A stretch of 46,495 bases of DNA from Muribaculaceae bacterium. GTDB lineage: Bacteria; Bacteroidota; Bacteroidia; Bacteroidales; Muribaculaceae. Shown piece after piece: positions 44,469-46,495 of the stretch. Position numbers and translations under genes: made by a program. The notes below the pieces were generated by a model, which ran no database searches, had not been told where the DNA came from, and saw only the letters and a list, made by a program, of their open reading frames with translations. The DNA lies in contig JAFOYQ010000091.1 of NCBI GenBank assembly GCA_017424575.1, positions 1-46,495 of the forward strand, given 5' to 3'. Every line of letters starts with the position of its first letter. Position 1 is the first letter of the stretch.

Positions 44469-45836
44469 TTATTTCTTTTCTTCAACTTGTTTAGCACCAT
44501 ATTTAGGGTCAATGTGTTTGCGAACAAGAGCAGTTACTGTCCAAGTTGCAAAGTTACAAGCGAGTACCCACCAGAAGAACATGATGTAAGAGTTGCCAAG
44601 GAGACTTTCTTTAATGTAACCTGCAGCCATACCTGGAAGCATCATACCAAGAGCCATGAATGCTGTACAGATTGCATAGTGAGAAGTTTTGTAAGGACCA
44701 TCTGCGAAATACATCATATAAAGCATGAATGCTGTGAAACCGAAACCATAAGCAAATTGTTCAAGAACGATAGCACTGAAGATGATTGCTTTACCACCGA
44801 TTTCAGCATAAGAAGGTTGTACATTAGAAAGAATGATATATGCTACACAGTTGAGTGAAGTAGCAAGAGCCATAGGCCATATCCATTTCTTAAGACCACC
44901 TTTTGAAGCTACGATACCACCGATGATACCACCAATTGTGAGACCAATAATAGCAAGCGTACCATAAGCAAAACCTACTTCAGTTTGAGTCATACCGAGA
45001 CCACCAGCATCACGAGAAGCAAGAAGGAATGGTTGACAAAGTTTTACTACTTGAGCTTCAGGAAGACGATAAAGAAGCATGAACAACATTGCAAGAATTA
45101 CATGTTTCTTTTGGAAGAAAGTTACGAAAGAGCCAGAGAATTCTTTAAGGATATCACCAACGCTTTTCTTTTTAGTATCTTCACCACCTACTGCTTTATC
45201 AGCTACTGGAGCAGGAAGGATGAATGCGTGATAAAGAGAAACTACTGCGAAGAACACAGCACAAATAATTACAGTGTATTTCCAACCAAGAGCAACGTCG
45301 CCAGTTTGAGATTGAAGTATACCTGCAAGAATAACAAGACCACCTTGACCAAACACGTTAGCACAACGATAGAATGTTGAACGGATACCAACAAACATAC
45401 TTTGTTCTGAAGTATCAAGAGCAATCATGTAGAAACCATCAGAAGCGATGTCGTGAGTCGCTGAACAGAATGCTGTGATAAAATAGAAGAACAAACAAAT
45501 CATAAACGCGTTAACAGGAAGACCTTGTGCAATTTCTTCTTTGTTAGGCAATGGGAGTGTAAATGCGATAGCTGCAAGACCTACTGCAACACAGATTTGC
45601 ATAGTTACAGTCCACCAACGTTTTGTACGAATAATATCTACAATTGGGCCCCAGAATGGTTTGATTACCCAAGGAAGGTACAACCAACCAGTGTAAAGAG
45701 TAGCGTCGGTTTCCGACATACCAAGTTGCGTAAAGAGAACCATTGTCACCATATTGATGAAGATAAATGGAATCCCTTGTGCAAAATAGAGCGTAGGAAT
45801 CCACGCCCAAGGATTGCGTTTTGTTGCTTTAGCCAT
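44469..45836 (-). CDS. AmpG-like MFS muropeptide permease
   Basis: A 455-residue MFS transporter with about twelve helices. WAWIPTLYFAQGIPFIFINM, then LYLPWVIKPFWGPIVDIIRT, and SATHDIASDGFYMIALD are signature segments of AmpG and its acetyl-CoA transporter relatives; the second half has LLYRLPEAQVVKL. AmpG imports anhydro-muropeptides or disaccharides across the inner membrane. Between a SpoIID/LytB-like gene and a NamZ-type gene, a role in peptidoglycan recycling is well supported, although the exact ligand is not known. Confidence 0.87.
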   Translation of the reverse strand: MAKATKRNPWAWIPTLYFAQGIPFIFINMVTMVLFTQLGMSETDATLYTGWLYLPWVIKPFWGPIVDIIRTKRWWTVTMQICVAVGLAAIAFTLPLPNKEEIAQGLPVNAFMICLFFYFITAFCSATHDIASDGFYMIALDTSEQSMFVGIRSTFYRCANVFGQGGLVILAGILQSQTGDVALGWKYTVIICAVFFAVVSLYHAFILPAPVADKAVGGEDTKKKSVGDILKEFSGSFVTFFQKKHVILAMLFMLLYRLPEAQVVKLCQPFLLASRDAGGLGMTQTEVGFAYGTLAIIGLTIGGIIGGIVASKGGLKKWIWPMALATSLNCVAYIILSNVQPSYAEIGGKAIIFSAIVLEQFAYGFGFTAFMLYMMYFADGPYKTSHYAICTAFMALGMMLPGMAAGYIKESLLGNSYIMFFWWVLACNFATWTVTALVRKHIDPKYGAKQVEEKK

Positions 45837-45859
45837 TTTCTTATTCTTTATTTAATTTA

Positions 45860-46495
45860 TTAATATAATTCTTTGATGTCGGCGTCTACAAAGCAGTGTA
45901 GAAGGATTTCTTTGTAGTCATAACCTTTAGCTCCCATTACGGCAGCACCAATTTGGCAAAGACCTACACCATGACCCCACCCTGCACCTTTGAGAGTGAA
46001 TGTTGAAGGAAGTCCGTTTGCATCATTTTCGCCTTTTTCCACCACGAAAGCAGAGCTATAGAGGTGAGAAGGAGAAAGAGTGCGACGAATTTCAAGTTCT
46101 TTACCGATAGTAAGAGTTTTGTTTGTGCCTACGATTTTGAGTTTATAAAGTCGGCCTGAAGTACCACGAGCGATGGGAACAAGGTCAACAATATTACCAT
46201 AATCCATGCCTGAGCGTTCTTTCACCAATTTAGAAATTTCTTCTTGAGTGTAAGTAACTTCCCAGCGATAGAAGTCGGTAGTTTCTTGGTCGTAGTTATT
46301 TAAAACTTGCGAAAGGATTTCAGCATCAGAAGTGTTACAATGCGCTTCGGGACGAGTCAAAATCCATTCACGAGCATTTTCTTCAATAGTCAAGTCGGGG
46401 AAATCTGTTTCATTTTCGCCATCGCGACGAGCCGCAAGATAGTCATAATGAATAGGTTCCCAGCAGTTTTCAAATTCTTCATAAACGCCACCACA
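45860..46495 (-). CDS. SpoIID/LytB domain protein, C-terminal part (5' end outside window)
   Basis: The minus-strand frame is open to the window edge at 46495, giving about 211 residues. The first visible residues CGGVYEEFENCWE match the conserved CGG segment of SpoIID/LytB proteins; the family's second half has GTSGRLYKLKIVG, LSPSHLYSSAFVV and GAGWGHGVGLCQIGAAVMGA with GYDYKEIL. SpoIID is a lytic transglycosylase that cuts denuded glycan strands in sporulating bacteria; Bacteroidota homologues lie in MurNAc-recycling operons and probably act on the cell wall. An internal TTG at 46391-46393 is not the start. Next gene begins 23 bases downstream. Confidence 0.88.
   Translation of the reverse strand, partial: CGGVYEEFENCWEPIHYDYLAARRDGENETDFPDLTIEENAREWILTRPEAHCNTSDAEILSQVLNNYDQETTDFYRWEVTYTQEEISKLVKERSGMDYGNIVDLVPIARGTSGRLYKLKIVGTNKTLTIGKELEIRRTLSPSHLYSSAFVVEKGENDANGLPSTFTLKGAGWGHGVGLCQIGAAVMGAKGYDYKEILLHCFVDADIKELY

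Noticed and set aside
44465..44527. N-terminal extension of the DUF1343 gene overlapping the permease
   Set aside because: It would place 21 residues in front of a clear signal peptide; the ATG at 44464 fits better.
1..46495. CRISPR arrays, tRNA/rRNA genes, transposases, integrases
   Set aside because: No regular repeat-spacer arrays, no cloverleaf-like gaps and no recognisable transposase or recombinase frames were found by reading.

Overview
The window is a gene-dense, AT-rich chromosomal segment of a member of the order Bacteroidales (Bacteroidota). This rests on recurrent Bacteroidota-type -7 promoter boxes (TAnnTTTG, several with TTTG 19 bases upstream), the absence of clear Shine-Dalgarno sequences, and a set of Bacteroidales gene families: MurF-Alr fusion, GSCFA protein, DUF5683 beside ParB, DUF2027-Smr, DUF4286-RuvC, and lipoprotein OmpA with beta-propeller repeats. 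The genus cannot be named from sequence alone. No rRNA, tRNA, CRISPR array, transposase or prophage was seen.

Layout. 1-384 is the 3' end of a CotH-kinase-like gene, closed by a bidirectional terminator. 446-1321 is an EamA transporter. 1439-3628 is a plus-strand run: GT2 glycosyltransferase, GYF/dispanin-like membrane protein, DUF4286, RuvC. QueA converges on it. A divergent promoter pair separates queA from a plus-strand run of DUF2027-Smr protein, EFR1-type ferredoxin/flavodoxin and a GNAT acetyltransferase flanked by a short repeat. SurE (minus) and a minus-strand operon VTC-DUF4956-DUF2490 follow. 10929-18593 is a plus-strand run: ParA, ParB, DUF5683, LysM lytic transglycosylase, OPT transporter, MATE exporter. 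It converges on the minus-strand operon OmpA/propeller lipoprotein - GSCFA - MurF-Alr. Then come a tricorn-like S41 protease, minus-strand argD-proC-ssb, an SPFH protein, SerB with ACT domains, and the minus-strand operon RavA (MoxR AAA+) - ViaA (VWA) - small HARE-HTH-like protein.

35374-37450 is a small accessory island: an XRE regulator with a repeat-rich promoter region and a CoiA-like zinc-finger/PD-(D/E)xK nuclease. Its codon use differs from its surroundings.

From 46495 down to 37485 runs one minus-strand peptidoglycan-recycling operon: SpoIID/LytB-like protein (5' truncated by the window), AmpG-like permease, DUF1343 (NamZ-type exo-N-acetylmuramidase), a fused FAD/Fe-S D-lactate-dehydrogenase-like protein, a DUF5009 membrane protein in the place of MurT, MurK-like sugar kinase and MurQ etherase. 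Together they make a plausible path from released muropeptides to GlcNAc-6-phosphate, with the D-lactate freed by MurQ oxidised by the FAD/Fe-S enzyme. The most interesting items are this built-in D-lactate oxidation step, the XRE-nuclease island, the third small gene on the RavA-ViaA operon, and the VTC/DUF4956 operon lying near a CotH gene.
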